64,000 bases of DNA. Source: Gallionellaceae bacterium (lineage in GTDB: Bacteria; Pseudomonadota; Gammaproteobacteria; Burkholderiales; Gallionellaceae). The translations under genes and the position numbers were made by a program. Position 1 is the first letter of the stretch. Each line of letters opens with the position of its first letter. Where the stretch lies: positions 1 to 64,000 of the forward strand of contig VBWD01000002.1 in assembly GCA_006218055.1 (NCBI GenBank). Direction: 5' to 3'. Under the pieces are notes generated by a model. The model did no database searches. It was given only the letters and a program-made list of their open reading frames with translations, and was not told where the DNA came from. Below, piece by piece: positions 19,868 through 29,160 of this stretch.

Positions 19868-19942
19868 GTCCTCGTAGTTAAATGGATATAACCGCCCCCT
19901 CCTAAGGGGCAATTACAGGTTCGATTCCAACGGGGTGACCCA
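19868..19942 (+). tRNA. tRNA-Arg(CCT)-like gene, possibly degenerate 3' end
   Basis: GTCCTCG TA GTTA..TAAC GCCCC-CTCCTAA-GGGGC AATT ACAGG TTCGATT then CCAAC GGGGTGA C CCA; D and anticodon arms pair, T and acceptor 3' strands largely do not. Confidence 0.7.
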
Positions 19943-20802
19943 TGTGTTATTCGACTTTGCTAGTGCGCTCCATCCTGCTCAGCCTGACGCTCATATCTCC
20001 CACTGTCGTGAATGCTGCCGCACTGAATGACATCGATGCTGTGCCACATCTGAACAAGCAAGGTAAGGACAGCTATCGCGAGTTCTTAACCACGGACCGA
20101 CACCGCGCCTTCGCTATCGCACCTGGTGGCACATGGGGGTGGAAAGGGGCTGAGTCATCAAAGGAATCTGCGACTGAAGAAGCACTGCTGGCCTGCCAGA
20201 TCGAGACCGAACAAAAATGTGTGTTGTATGCAACGAATGATGATGTCGTGTTCGACAGCCAAGCATGGGCAAGGTCTTGGCAACCCTATGCTGACCGCAC
20301 TACCGCGAAGCGTGCTCCCATCGGCATTGCGCGTGGTGATCGCTTCTACGATCTGCGCTTCAAAGATTCCGCCGGCAACACCATCACCCTTTCCGAGTTG
20401 CGCGGCAAAGTCGTGTTGCTACATTTCTGGGGTTCGTGGTGTCCACCGTGTCAGCGTGAATTACCGGAGCTGCTGAAACTCCAGCAAGCCCTGCGCAAAT
20501 CATCCGACATCAAAATGGTGTTACTGCAGGTGCGAGAAGATTTCTCCACCTCTCGCAAAGCCATCGCCCGTCAACGTTTGAACCTTCAACTGCACGATTC
20601 AGGTTCAAAAGATTCAAAAGACGAAAGCTTGTCACTCGCGAATGGCACGACGCTCAAAGACCGCGACATCGCTGCCGTCTTCCCCACCACCTACGTGTTG
20701 GATAAACACGGCCTCGTGTTGTTCTCGCACAACGGGCCGGTGCATGATTGGTTGGGGTATCTACCTCTTCTCAAGGATGCAGCAATGCGTTCCGGAAAGT
20801 GA
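19942..20802 (+). CDS. Exported redoxin/TlpA-like thioredoxin-fold protein
   Basis: Signal peptide MCYSTLLVRSILLSLTLISPTVVNA; LRFKDSAGNTITLSELRGKVVLLHFWGSWCPPCQRELPELLKL. Confidence 0.85.
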   Translation: MCYSTLLVRSILLSLTLISPTVVNAAALNDIDAVPHLNKQGKDSYREFLTTDRHRAFAIAPGGTWGWKGAESSKESATEEALLACQIETEQKCVLYATNDDVVFDSQAWARSWQPYADRTTAKRAPIGIARGDRFYDLRFKDSAGNTITLSELRGKVVLLHFWGSWCPPCQRELPELLKLQQALRKSSDIKMVLLQVREDFSTSRKAIARQRLNLQLHDSGSKDSKDESLSLANGTTLKDRDIAAVFPTTYVLDKHGLVLFSHNGPVHDWLGYLPLLKDAAMRSGK

Positions 20803-20877
20803 TACCAGCAACACAGATCACGGATATTTTGCACGCCCCCTCTTTCATTCAAAGCAACATCAACGCAGGAGGAATAA

Positions 20878-21174
20878 ATGCTCGTCACCTTCACCACCGA
20901 AGCCTATGCCGACATCACCATGTTTGGAGAGCACGCACTGCCCTTGCTCAAAATGATGGGGCACAGCGGCACCGTACCTAGCGCCTTACGTGCAGAAGAT
21001 GTTCCTGCGGCACTTAGTCAATTAACAGCCGCTATCAATGCATTAAAATCTGAACCGCCTACAGAAATGAATCTGGGGGACGAACCTGTGGTCAGTATGG
21101 CGAATCGAGGTTTTCCTTTGATCAAACTGCTGACTGCGGCCACCAAGGCGGGCAAACACGTTTCTTGGAAATGA
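20878..21174 (+). CDS. DUF1840-like protein
   Basis: MLVTFTTEAYADITMFGEHALPLLKMMGHSGTVPSALRAEDVPAALSQL. Confidence 0.8.
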   Translation: MLVTFTTEAYADITMFGEHALPLLKMMGHSGTVPSALRAEDVPAALSQLTAAINALKSEPPTEMNLGDEPVVSMANRGFPLIKLLTAATKAGKHVSWK

Positions 21175-21212
21175 TCCTCAGTTAGTGAATAGCTGAGAGT
21201 AGTACGAATAAA

Positions 21213-21235
21213 AAGGCCGCTCACTGAGCGGCCTT
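21213..21235. terminator. Hairpin AAGGCCGCTC-ACT-GAGCGGCCTT (rho-independent-like)
   Basis: 10-bp GC-rich stem between convergent genes. Confidence 0.75.
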
Positions 21236-21256
21236 CGCTTGTGTTTCAAAACAAAC

Positions 21257-21859
21257 TCAATCCACCTCTTCCCATCCCGTGACCATCGCTTTGATGTGCG
21301 CCGTCGGCGTGTGTCCGGTGGTGGTGAGGTAGAGGTGCGCGATGAGGAAGGTCAGCATCATGAACGCGCCCACCGTGTGGAAGAACGCAACCCACTCCAG
21401 CGACAGGAAGCCGTTCACCCCCCATACCGCCCAGTCCCCGTAGAACAGGTAGAACCAGCCCGTCAGCCACAGCAATGGGCCGATGAATAACAACACGCCA
21501 AGGTAAGCGATGCGTTGCAGCGGGTTGTGCTTCTTCAGTTTGGTGGGACGGTAGGGATGCGGTTCGCCTTTGAAAATACCTACCGAGTAGAAGCGCATCA
21601 TCGCCACCACCTTGTCGGTGGTCGGGATGTATTGCTTCCATTCGCCGGTGGTGAGATGCCAGAAGATGGCGAACACCCACAACGTGACCAGAGACCATGC
21701 CAATACGGTGTGATAACTCACCGCATGCTCGAAGCCGAACAAACTGTAGCTGCCATGCACCTCGAACCCCGTGATGAGCATGCAGATGATGAGCAAAGCT
21801 TGAGACCAATGCCAGAAGCGCTCGAAGCGTTTGAACACGTATATTTTTTCAGCGGCCAT
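21257..21859 (-). CDS. Cytochrome b/b561-type membrane subunit
   Basis: MAAEKIYVFKRFERFWHWSQALLIICMLITGFEVHG...VSYHTVLAWSLVTLWVFAIFWH; His-containing TM helices. Confidence 0.85.
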   Translation of the reverse strand: MAAEKIYVFKRFERFWHWSQALLIICMLITGFEVHGSYSLFGFEHAVSYHTVLAWSLVTLWVFAIFWHLTTGEWKQYIPTTDKVVAMMRFYSVGIFKGEPHPYRPTKLKKHNPLQRIAYLGVLLFIGPLLWLTGWFYLFYGDWAVWGVNGFLSLEWVAFFHTVGAFMMLTFLIAHLYLTTTGHTPTAHIKAMVTGWEEVD

Positions 21860-21863
21860 GATG

Positions 21864-23423
21864 TTAGCCCTCCTTCTTGCTGGAATGTTTGCCGTCACGT
21901 GCGGGCATATACACGCCTTGGATGTCTTTCAGGCGACCGTTCTTGTTGTGGCATTGCGCACAAGACAAGGCATCTTCCTTCGGTGCGACCATGTGGGTGA
22001 TGGGCCATGTCAGCTCCGTCTCCACGAAAGCGAACTTGCCGCTGTAAGGCAGGTTCGCCGCTTTCATGCCGGTGCCGATGGCTTTCTGCCAATCGTAGTT
22101 GTGCCACAGCGCAGTCGCATCCTCACCACCCGTGTGTTGCACGGTCAGGTAGTTGTTCTCTACGTCGTAAGGCTGTTTTCCGCGATGCACCTTGGTCGGC
22201 CAGATGCGTGATTCAGGATCGTTCGGACCGCCGCCCACGACGCTCAACTGCACAGTCCGGGTCGGATCGATCTTGTCACCGATGACTTTGTAGGTGGAGG
22301 TGCCGTTGAACCAGCGATACTCGGGGATGACGTGAGACTCCCACACCCATGCGCCTTTTTGCGAATCGAAGGCACGACGCCCTGCGCTGTCTTTACGCAC
22401 CATGCGTTTGCCGTCCGGCCCCATGATGGTGGCCTTAGACCAATCCCAACTCATCTCGGTGCCGATATCGTTACGGGCAAATTCAGGAATGTGGCAAGTC
22501 TGGCAGGCGAGCTTGTCAGTGTGCTGGTTGAGCAGCGCATCTTTCTGCGGATGCGGCTTGTCGCCGTGGCAGGACTGACATGCCGCAGGTGAAGCGTCTG
22601 CCTTGCCACGGATGTGTGCCGGGCCGGTCATCGCTGCCGAGGTGTTGTAACGGCTACCTGACACCTCATGGCTCTTGGTCGCATGGCATTCTGTGCAAAA
22701 GAAATTCAAGCCCTTCTCGTTCATGTGCACGTCCAGATATTTCCCGGGATGTTGCAACGAGCTATCCATATCACCATGCTTGGCACCGTTCGCACCGCCA
22801 CCGAAGAAGTGACATGCTCCACAGTTGGTACGCGAAGGCATGCCGATACTCTGCGCCGCTTTCTTCAAATCGACCGCTTCGACGAACTTGCCCGACTTGG
22901 GGGGAAACTCGCGGCGCTTGTACACGGGGTGTCCTGCATCACCCGGCAGCTTGCGATAGGTGCCGGTGTTGTCGTGACACACCAGGCAATCCACATTCTT
23001 CTGCACTGAAAAATCAAAGCTACTGTCCTTCCAACCATAGCCCGCGTGACAGGCCATGCAGTCTTTCTCGTTGGAGAGAACGGCGGTGCAATAGTTGTTG
23101 ATGATGTTCTTCTTGCCGCGCACCTGTCCAGTCTTGGGATCTTTCGACTCCCATGTCCAGTGCTTGGTGTGCTGCACTTGCTTGGCGGCCTCGGTATGGC
23201 AAATCAAGCAGGCTTCGGTCACTTCGGGCCCGGTCTTGAAGTTCTTTTGCAGTTCTTTAAACTTGCTGTGATCGGCGGTGGAGTCACTTTGCTTTTTCGG
23301 AGTGGCCACCGCTTGTGGTGCCGGTGCTGCCTCGGGTTTGGCTGGCAGCGCGAACGCGACCAGCGCTGTTAGCATGGCCGTAATGGCCGCTACCGACAGG
23401 ATGATTTTGGGTCTTGCTGGCAT
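21864..23423 (-). CDS. Octaheme c-type cytochrome, tetrathionate-reductase (OTR) family
   Basis: Signal peptide and eight CXXCH motifs: CLICH, CMACH, CLVCH, CGACH, CTECH, CQSCH, CQTCH, CAQCH. Confidence 0.9.
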   Translation of the reverse strand: MPARPKIILSVAAITAMLTALVAFALPAKPEAAPAPQAVATPKKQSDSTADHSKFKELQKNFKTGPEVTEACLICHTEAAKQVQHTKHWTWESKDPKTGQVRGKKNIINNYCTAVLSNEKDCMACHAGYGWKDSSFDFSVQKNVDCLVCHDNTGTYRKLPGDAGHPVYKRREFPPKSGKFVEAVDLKKAAQSIGMPSRTNCGACHFFGGGANGAKHGDMDSSLQHPGKYLDVHMNEKGLNFFCTECHATKSHEVSGSRYNTSAAMTGPAHIRGKADASPAACQSCHGDKPHPQKDALLNQHTDKLACQTCHIPEFARNDIGTEMSWDWSKATIMGPDGKRMVRKDSAGRRAFDSQKGAWVWESHVIPEYRWFNGTSTYKVIGDKIDPTRTVQLSVVGGGPNDPESRIWPTKVHRGKQPYDVENNYLTVQHTGGEDATALWHNYDWQKAIGTGMKAANLPYSGKFAFVETELTWPITHMVAPKEDALSCAQCHNKNGRLKDIQGVYMPARDGKHSSKKEG

Positions 23424-23469
23424 GATGTCCCCTTGAATGATCTAGGAAAATAACGGAACCGAGTGCCGT

Positions 23470-24018
23470 TTAGCAGCCGCCTGCTGCTGCACCGCCCGCT
23501 GCGCCAGTCGCAGCACCGGGCATACCCTTGATCATCTCGGGAGCGGGTTTGCTTGCATCGAACTGGACGAACTTGGCCTGGTCTTCAGCGACATGCCCCA
23601 TGACCTCACCCACCATCGGGCCGAACATCTTGCCCATCAAGCCAGCGTTCATCATGCCGATGTAAGTCTTGCCGTCGTTCTTCTTGTACACGGAGACCTT
23701 GCAAGGCATCAGGATGGAAAGAAAACGCACCGCATCGTCTTTGAGGATGGGCGCGGAATACTTGGTGCTGCACGCTTCCACCATCATCACCGGCAACACG
23801 TTGCCGCCGTCGTTCTGCACCGCCTTGCCCGGATTGCGCAGACCGGACAGCGCCCACCCGTTGCCCGTGTTTTGAATATTTTGCTGAATGCGCGCGACGG
23901 TCTCCTCGACCCCGAATGGACTCTCGATCTCCCTGAACATGAGACTGCCCGCGTAGGTATAAGCAAGCACCCCAATCACGATCAATCCCAGGAAAAAACC
24001 ACCGATGACTTTCAACAT
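23470..24018 (-). CDS. DUF302-like protein with N-terminal membrane anchor
   Basis: REIESPFGVEETVARIQQNIQNTGNGWALSGLRNPGKAV...VEACSTKYSAPILKDDAVRFLSILMPCKVSVYKKNDGKTYIGMMN. Confidence 0.85.
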   Translation of the reverse strand: MLKVIGGFFLGLIVIGVLAYTYAGSLMFREIESPFGVEETVARIQQNIQNTGNGWALSGLRNPGKAVQNDGGNVLPVMMVEACSTKYSAPILKDDAVRFLSILMPCKVSVYKKNDGKTYIGMMNAGLMGKMFGPMVGEVMGHVAEDQAKFVQFDASKPAPEMIKGMPGAATGAAGGAAAGGC

Positions 24019-24209
24019 TTTGATTTACCTCCAATAGACCTAAAACCAATCTTGGGATGGCCGACCAATAGCCTCGATAACCCTTCAATAATTAAGAATA
24101 TTCTAATATTCTTAAATTGCAGAAACAAGACAAACCCCTATGAAATTCTTCAAAGGATTCAATATGCTTGAGTGATTTGCTTATGCATCGCACCGAACGG
24201 CACGAAGAA

Positions 24210-24243
24210 ACCCGCTCAATATCGACAAACGATTTGAGCGGGT
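24210..24243. terminator. Hairpin ACCCGCTCAA...TTGAGCGGGT downstream of selD
   Basis: 10-bp perfect stem just beyond the minus-strand selD stop. Confidence 0.5.
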
Positions 24244-24252
24244 CGGACGTGA

Positions 24253-25293
24253 CTACAAAACGGCTACGCGCGCTGCGCCCTGCTTCATCTTTCCAATGAC
24301 CGCTGCTTGAGTAAATCCGGTTTCGCGAAAATGCTTCAACACTTCGTCGACACTCTCTGGCGCAACGGCGACCAACAGCCCACCACTGGTCTGCGCATCC
24401 GCCATCAAGCGTTGCTTCCATTCATCCAGTTGCGGTGCAAAATCCACCGCATGTCCATAGCTTGCCAGATTGCGGCCGATCGCACCCGGGCCGATGCCCT
24501 GCTGCGCCAACGGCAAAGCTTCGGACAACACCGGCACTTGATCGAACATCACATCAGCACTCAGCCCCGAGCCGCGACATATCTCCAACAAATGGCCGAG
24601 CAGACCGAAACCGGTCACATCAGTTAGCGCGTGAACGCCTGATATCGGAGCGAGTGCACTGCCTACTTTATTCAACTTGGTGGTCGTTGCGATGAGTTGC
24701 TGGTAGCCCGCATCCGACAATATCTCTTTTTTCAGCGCCGCCGCCAACACGCCGACACCCAGGCCTTTGCCCAAGATGAGTACATCACCGTCACGCGCTG
24801 CGCTGTTCTTCTTCACCATCTTCGGGTGCACCAAACCCAAGGCGACCAAGCCATAGATCGGCTCTTGCGAATCGATTGAATGTCCACCTGCGATGGGTAT
24901 GCCCGCATCGCGGCATACCGCTTCCCCGCCCTGCAATATCTTGCGGATGGTCTCGGGCGAGAGTTTGTCGATAGGCATACCAACGATGGCGAGCGCCATG
25001 ATGGGGGTGCCGCCCATGGCGTAGATATCGGAAATGGCATTGGTCGCGGCGATGCGTCCGAAGTCGAAGGGATCATCCACGATGGGCATAAAAAAATCGG
25101 TAGTGGCAATGATGGCCTGCTCGTCGTTCAGGCGATAGACCGCCGCGTCGTCGCTGGTCTCGGTGCCTACCATCAGGTCGGGGAACGGTAGTTTTTCTTT
25201 GGCTACGCCCAATATCTCTTGCAGAAGTGCCGGTGCTATTTTGCAGCCGCATCCGCCACCGTGCGACAATCGGGTCAGTTTGATTTCATCCAT
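24253..25293 (-). CDS. selD: Selenide, water dikinase (Cys-type)
   Basis: LTRLSHGGGCGCKIAPALLQEIL...DDAAVYRLNDEQAIIATTDFFMPIVDDPFDFGRIAATNAISDIYAMGG. Confidence 0.97.
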   Translation of the reverse strand: MDEIKLTRLSHGGGCGCKIAPALLQEILGVAKEKLPFPDLMVGTETSDDAAVYRLNDEQAIIATTDFFMPIVDDPFDFGRIAATNAISDIYAMGGTPIMALAIVGMPIDKLSPETIRKILQGGEAVCRDAGIPIAGGHSIDSQEPIYGLVALGLVHPKMVKKNSAARDGDVLILGKGLGVGVLAAALKKEILSDAGYQQLIATTTKLNKVGSALAPISGVHALTDVTGFGLLGHLLEICRGSGLSADVMFDQVPVLSEALPLAQQGIGPGAIGRNLASYGHAVDFAPQLDEWKQRLMADAQTSGGLLVAVAPESVDEVLKHFRETGFTQAAVIGKMKQGAARVAVL

Positions 25294-25317
25294 AGCTCTC
25301 TCCAGTTGCGGTTGGAT

Positions 25318-25436
25318 ACCTCTGAAATTTCAGAGTTCGCCCAAGTGCAAGGCGTGTGAAAAATTACGCAGCGCCGCATATGCGGTATATGTAAGCAAGG
25401 AATTTTTCACGCAACGCAGCAATTGGGATGGAATCT
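25318..25436. repeat. Dispersed intergenic repeat, copy A (related to 38408-38541)
   Basis: GAAATTTCA...AAGTGCAAGGCGT...GTATATGT...GGAATTTTTCACGCAACGCAGCAATT shared in order with the reverse complement of copy B. Confidence 0.55.
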
Positions 25437-25456
25437 GGAAATTAAGAGGTATTCAA

Positions 25457-26521
25457 ATGTTGTTCAGAACCGCGAACCTATCACAGCTTGCCAACTTTGA
25501 CGAAATCATCGACGTGCGTACGCCCGATGAGTTCGCTGACGACCACATCCCAGGCGCCGTCAACTGCCCTGTTTTCAGCAACGAGGAGCGCATCACCGTC
25601 GGCACTTTGTACAAACAGGTGTCGCCTTTCGAGGCGCGCAAGGTTGGTGCGGCCTTGGTAGCGAAGAACATCGCCCACCATCTCGAGACGCACTTCCGCG
25701 ACAAGCCAAAATCTTGGAAACCGCTCATCTATTGCTGGCGCGGCGGGCAACGCAGCGGTGCGATGAGCATCATCCTCGCCCAAGTGGGATGGGCCGCTCA
25801 CAAGTTAGAAGGCGGTTACAAGACCTATCGGCGCGAGGTGTTGGACAAGTTAGATGCGCTTTCCGGCAACTTCACCTACCGCGTCATCTGCGGTGCGACA
25901 GGCTCCGGCAAGAGCCGTTTGCTGGATGCACTCGCCGCAAACGGTGCACAAGTGCTCGACCTTGAAAATTTGGCGCGACATCGTGGTTCGGTATTAGGTG
26001 ACTTGCCACTCGAAGCACAGCCTTCGCAGAAATGGTTCGATACCTTGCTCGTGCAAAAGCTGGAGAGCTTTGATGCGGCGCACCCCGTTTATGTAGAGGC
26101 CGAGAGCCACAAGATAGGACGCATCGGACTACCTAGCGCACTGGTGACGGCGATGCACGCAAGTGATTGCGTGTTGATAGATGCCACCGTTGAAGCACGT
26201 GTGAAGCTGTTGCTGGAGGACTATCAACATTTCCTCGACGCCCCAGAGACACTCATCCAAAAACTGAATGTGTTGATTCCCTTCCACGGCCATGCACAAC
26301 TAGAGCATTGGAGCGAACTCATACGTGCAGCACAGTTCGACACGCTGGTGAAAGAGTTGTTGGAGAAGCATTACGACCCCAGCTATCTGCGTTCGCTGGG
26401 TAAACATTACGGGAAGTTGGATGCTGCGGAGAGGCTCGAACTCAACGACCTCTCGATGGATGCGTTACTTCAAGTCGCGATATCAATAAGAGACAGGCAC
26501 GCGCTGGGTCAAAGCGCATAG
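25457..26521 (+). CDS. selU: tRNA 2-selenouridine synthase
   Basis: Rhodanese domain with IYCWRGGQRSGAMSIIL and P-loop GATGSGKSRLLDAL; divergent from selD. Confidence 0.96.
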   Translation: MLFRTANLSQLANFDEIIDVRTPDEFADDHIPGAVNCPVFSNEERITVGTLYKQVSPFEARKVGAALVAKNIAHHLETHFRDKPKSWKPLIYCWRGGQRSGAMSIILAQVGWAAHKLEGGYKTYRREVLDKLDALSGNFTYRVICGATGSGKSRLLDALAANGAQVLDLENLARHRGSVLGDLPLEAQPSQKWFDTLLVQKLESFDAAHPVYVEAESHKIGRIGLPSALVTAMHASDCVLIDATVEARVKLLLEDYQHFLDAPETLIQKLNVLIPFHGHAQLEHWSELIRAAQFDTLVKELLEKHYDPSYLRSLGKHYGKLDAAERLELNDLSMDALLQVAISIRDRHALGQSA

Positions 26522-27544
26522 CAACTCGTAGCCGATAGTTCCCGCAGCACTCGCCACCTCGTCCACCGGCATGCCCTCTCCCCACAACATCACAGTGCTA
26601 CCCACCTGAGCATCGGACACGTTGCTGAGATCGACAGCCAGCATATCCATCGACACACGCCCCAGGGTGCGTGTGCGTTGCCCGTTGACGAGGACAGGAG
26701 TGCCGGTCGGCGCATGGCGCGGATAGCCGTCGGCATAACCACAGGCCACCGTGCCGATGCGCATAGCGTTCTCTGCGCGGAAGCTCGCACCGTAACCCAC
26801 CGTATCGCCCGTCCGCAGTTCGCGCACTGAGATGAGTTCACTGCTGAGGTTCATCACGGGTTGCAAGCCGAGTTCTTGCGCACTGACATCGGCGAAGGGC
26901 GAGCTACCATACAACATGATGCCGGGGCGCACCCAATCACCATGTGCCTTTGGATGACGCAAGATGGCAGCAGAGTTAGCCAGCGAGCGTGGTGCGTGAT
27001 ACGACGCAGCGATCTGGTTGAATACATCGAGTTGTTTAGCGACGCCGACCGCCTCGTCCGCCTGCGCAAAGTGTGTCATCAGCGTGACCTCGCGCACCGC
27101 ACGGTGCGACTTCAAGCGCTCCATCACGGCGGGTACCTCGGCCGGCATGAAACCGAGACGGTTCATCCCCGAGTTGATCTTGAGCCACACCGATAGACCG
27201 TTCTTGCGCGGGTAGGCGTCCAGCCACGCTAGCTGCTGCTGGTTATGGATGACAGTGGTCAGCTCGTATTCGGCGAAGAGCGGCAATTCCTCTGGAGAAA
27301 AGAAACCTTCCAACAACAGGATGGTCTGGCGGAACTCGGCATCACGTAGCGCGATGGCATCCTGCACATTGAGCAAGGCGAAGCCGTCCGCGTTACGCAA
27401 GGTCTCCGCCACACGCATCAGACCATGCCCATAGGCGTTCGCCTTGATGACAGCCATCACGCGCGAAGAGGTCGCGCGTTGCACCACGCGCAGATTGTTC
27501 TTCAGCGCGGCGAGGTCGATATGGGCATGGATCGGACGGTGCAT
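26483..27544 (-). CDS. alr: Alanine racemase
   Basis: VMAVIKANAYGHGLMRVAETL; LANSAAILRHPKAHGDWVRPGIMLYG; GRVSMDMLAVDLS. Confidence 0.96.
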   Translation of the reverse strand: MHRPIHAHIDLAALKNNLRVVQRATSSRVMAVIKANAYGHGLMRVAETLRNADGFALLNVQDAIALRDAEFRQTILLLEGFFSPEELPLFAEYELTTVIHNQQQLAWLDAYPRKNGLSVWLKINSGMNRLGFMPAEVPAVMERLKSHRAVREVTLMTHFAQADEAVGVAKQLDVFNQIAASYHAPRSLANSAAILRHPKAHGDWVRPGIMLYGSSPFADVSAQELGLQPVMNLSSELISVRELRTGDTVGYGASFRAENAMRIGTVACGYADGYPRHAPTGTPVLVNGQRTRTLGRVSMDMLAVDLSNVSDAQVGSTVMLWGEGMPVDEVASAAGTIGYELLCALTQRVPVSY

Positions 27545-27695
27545 GTGTTCGCTGTGAGCCTGTTTTAAAGTGGCGCGAATGATAGCAGGGCTGGACTCGG
27601 GCGCGTTTTGAAAAAGCGTATGGAAAGGCTAGAAATCTTGAAACGCGCCAGATATTTCATGTTATAAAACGCCACCCTCAAAATAACTAAAAAAC

Positions 27696-28922
27696 GTGAA
27701 ACGCGGCTTCTACATCATCCTTGCAGCGCAGTTCTTCAGCGCGCTCGCCGACAACGCACTTTTATTCGCCGCCATCGCGTTGCTCAAGCAAGTCCACGCC
27801 CCTAGCTGGCAGACACCTGTCCTGCAACAAGCGTTCATCATCTCTTTCATTCTGCTGGCGCCCTTCGTGGGCGCTTTTGCCGATTCACTGCCCAAGGGCA
27901 AAGTCATGTTCATCAGCAACGCCATCAAGATGCTCGGCTGTCTGGCCATGCTGGCCGGTGTGAACCCATTGGTCGCCTATGCCTTGGCGGGCTTCGGCGC
28001 GGCAGCTTACTCACCGGCGAAATACGGCATCCTCACCGAATACCTGCCGCCCGAAAGATTGGTGTGGGCGAATAGCTGGATGGAAGGTCTGACCGTTGCC
28101 GCCATCATCATGGGTGCAGTGGTCGGCGGCTTGCTCATCACACCCAGCATTTCCCACTCGATCATGCACAGCCTGAACGTGCCGTCGTTCGTGTCGCCTG
28201 CCGAACTGGCGATCTTCGTCATCTTCTTCATCTACCTCGTCGCGGCGATGTTCAACCTCTACATCCCGCAGGTGGCGATCGAACACAAACCGCTCAGCCG
28301 CAATCCCATCTTCCTCATCAAGGATTTCGCGCACTGCTTCAGGCTGTTGTGGAAAGACCCGCTCGGACAAGTCTCGCTGGCGGTGACCACACTATTCTGG
28401 GGTGCGGGTGCGACCTTGCGCTTGCTCGTACTGGCATGGGCCGCCGTGGCGTTGCATTACAGCATCGGTGAGGCCGCCAAACTCACCGCGTGGGTCGCCG
28501 TCGGTATCGCCATCGGCTCGGTACTCGCCGCGCGTTTCGTCAAACTGGAGCATGCAGTGAACGTCATCCCGGTCGGCATCGGCATGGGATTTTTGGTACT
28601 GGCGATGATCCTCGTACACAGTCCGCTACTCGCCATCCTGCTGCTCATCGGTATCGGCGTGATGGCAGGCTACTTCGTCGTGCCGATGAACGCCCTGCTG
28701 CAACATCGTGGACACCTGCTGATGGGCGCGGGCCGCTCCATCGCCGTGCAGAACTTCAACGAGAACATCAGCATCTTCCTCATGCTGGGTCTGTATGCGT
28801 TGATGGACAAACTAGATTTCTCCATCAACGTCATCATCTTCGTGTTCGGCACACTGCTCATCGGCATCATGAGCCTGCTCTACAAAAAACACGGGCACGA
28901 TCAGGATAACGGACGCACCTAG
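27696..28922 (+). CDS. lplT: Lysophospholipid transporter LplT-like (MFS)
   Basis: MKRGFYIILAAQFFSALADNALLFAAIALLKQVHAP...KGKVMFISNAIKMLGCLAML. Confidence 0.9.
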   Translation: MKRGFYIILAAQFFSALADNALLFAAIALLKQVHAPSWQTPVLQQAFIISFILLAPFVGAFADSLPKGKVMFISNAIKMLGCLAMLAGVNPLVAYALAGFGAAAYSPAKYGILTEYLPPERLVWANSWMEGLTVAAIIMGAVVGGLLITPSISHSIMHSLNVPSFVSPAELAIFVIFFIYLVAAMFNLYIPQVAIEHKPLSRNPIFLIKDFAHCFRLLWKDPLGQVSLAVTTLFWGAGATLRLLVLAWAAVALHYSIGEAAKLTAWVAVGIAIGSVLAARFVKLEHAVNVIPVGIGMGFLVLAMILVHSPLLAILLLIGIGVMAGYFVVPMNALLQHRGHLLMGAGRSIAVQNFNENISIFLMLGLYALMDKLDFSINVIIFVFGTLLIGIMSLLYKKHGHDQDNGRT

Positions 28923-28931
28923 GGGTATCGC

Positions 28932-29132
28932 ATGGACTTCAGAACGTACTGCTCTGCCGCTCTGTGTTCACTCCTTTTTCTCTCGGCATGCGGCGAGAAA
29001 AAGGATGAGACACCTCCTCCCAAACTGTTCAGTGAGCAGCGAGAAGCGCTCGACAAAGCAAAGACCGTCAACGACACCTTGCAAAAATCGAACGCAGAAC
29101 AACAGAAGAAGATAGAACATCAATCGCAATAA
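28932..29132 (+). CDS. Small putative lipoprotein
   Basis: LCSLLFLSACGEKKDETPPPKLF lipobox followed by short coiled-coil sequence. Confidence 0.65.
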   Translation: MDFRTYCSAALCSLLFLSACGEKKDETPPPKLFSEQREALDKAKTVNDTLQKSNAEQQKKIEHQSQ

Positions 29133-29160
29133 GGTTCGCCGCTCATCAGGTGCACACACG

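Noticed and set aside
24253-25293. Selenocysteine in SelD
   Set aside because: The active-site motif reads GGGCGCK with Cys codons; no in-frame TGA
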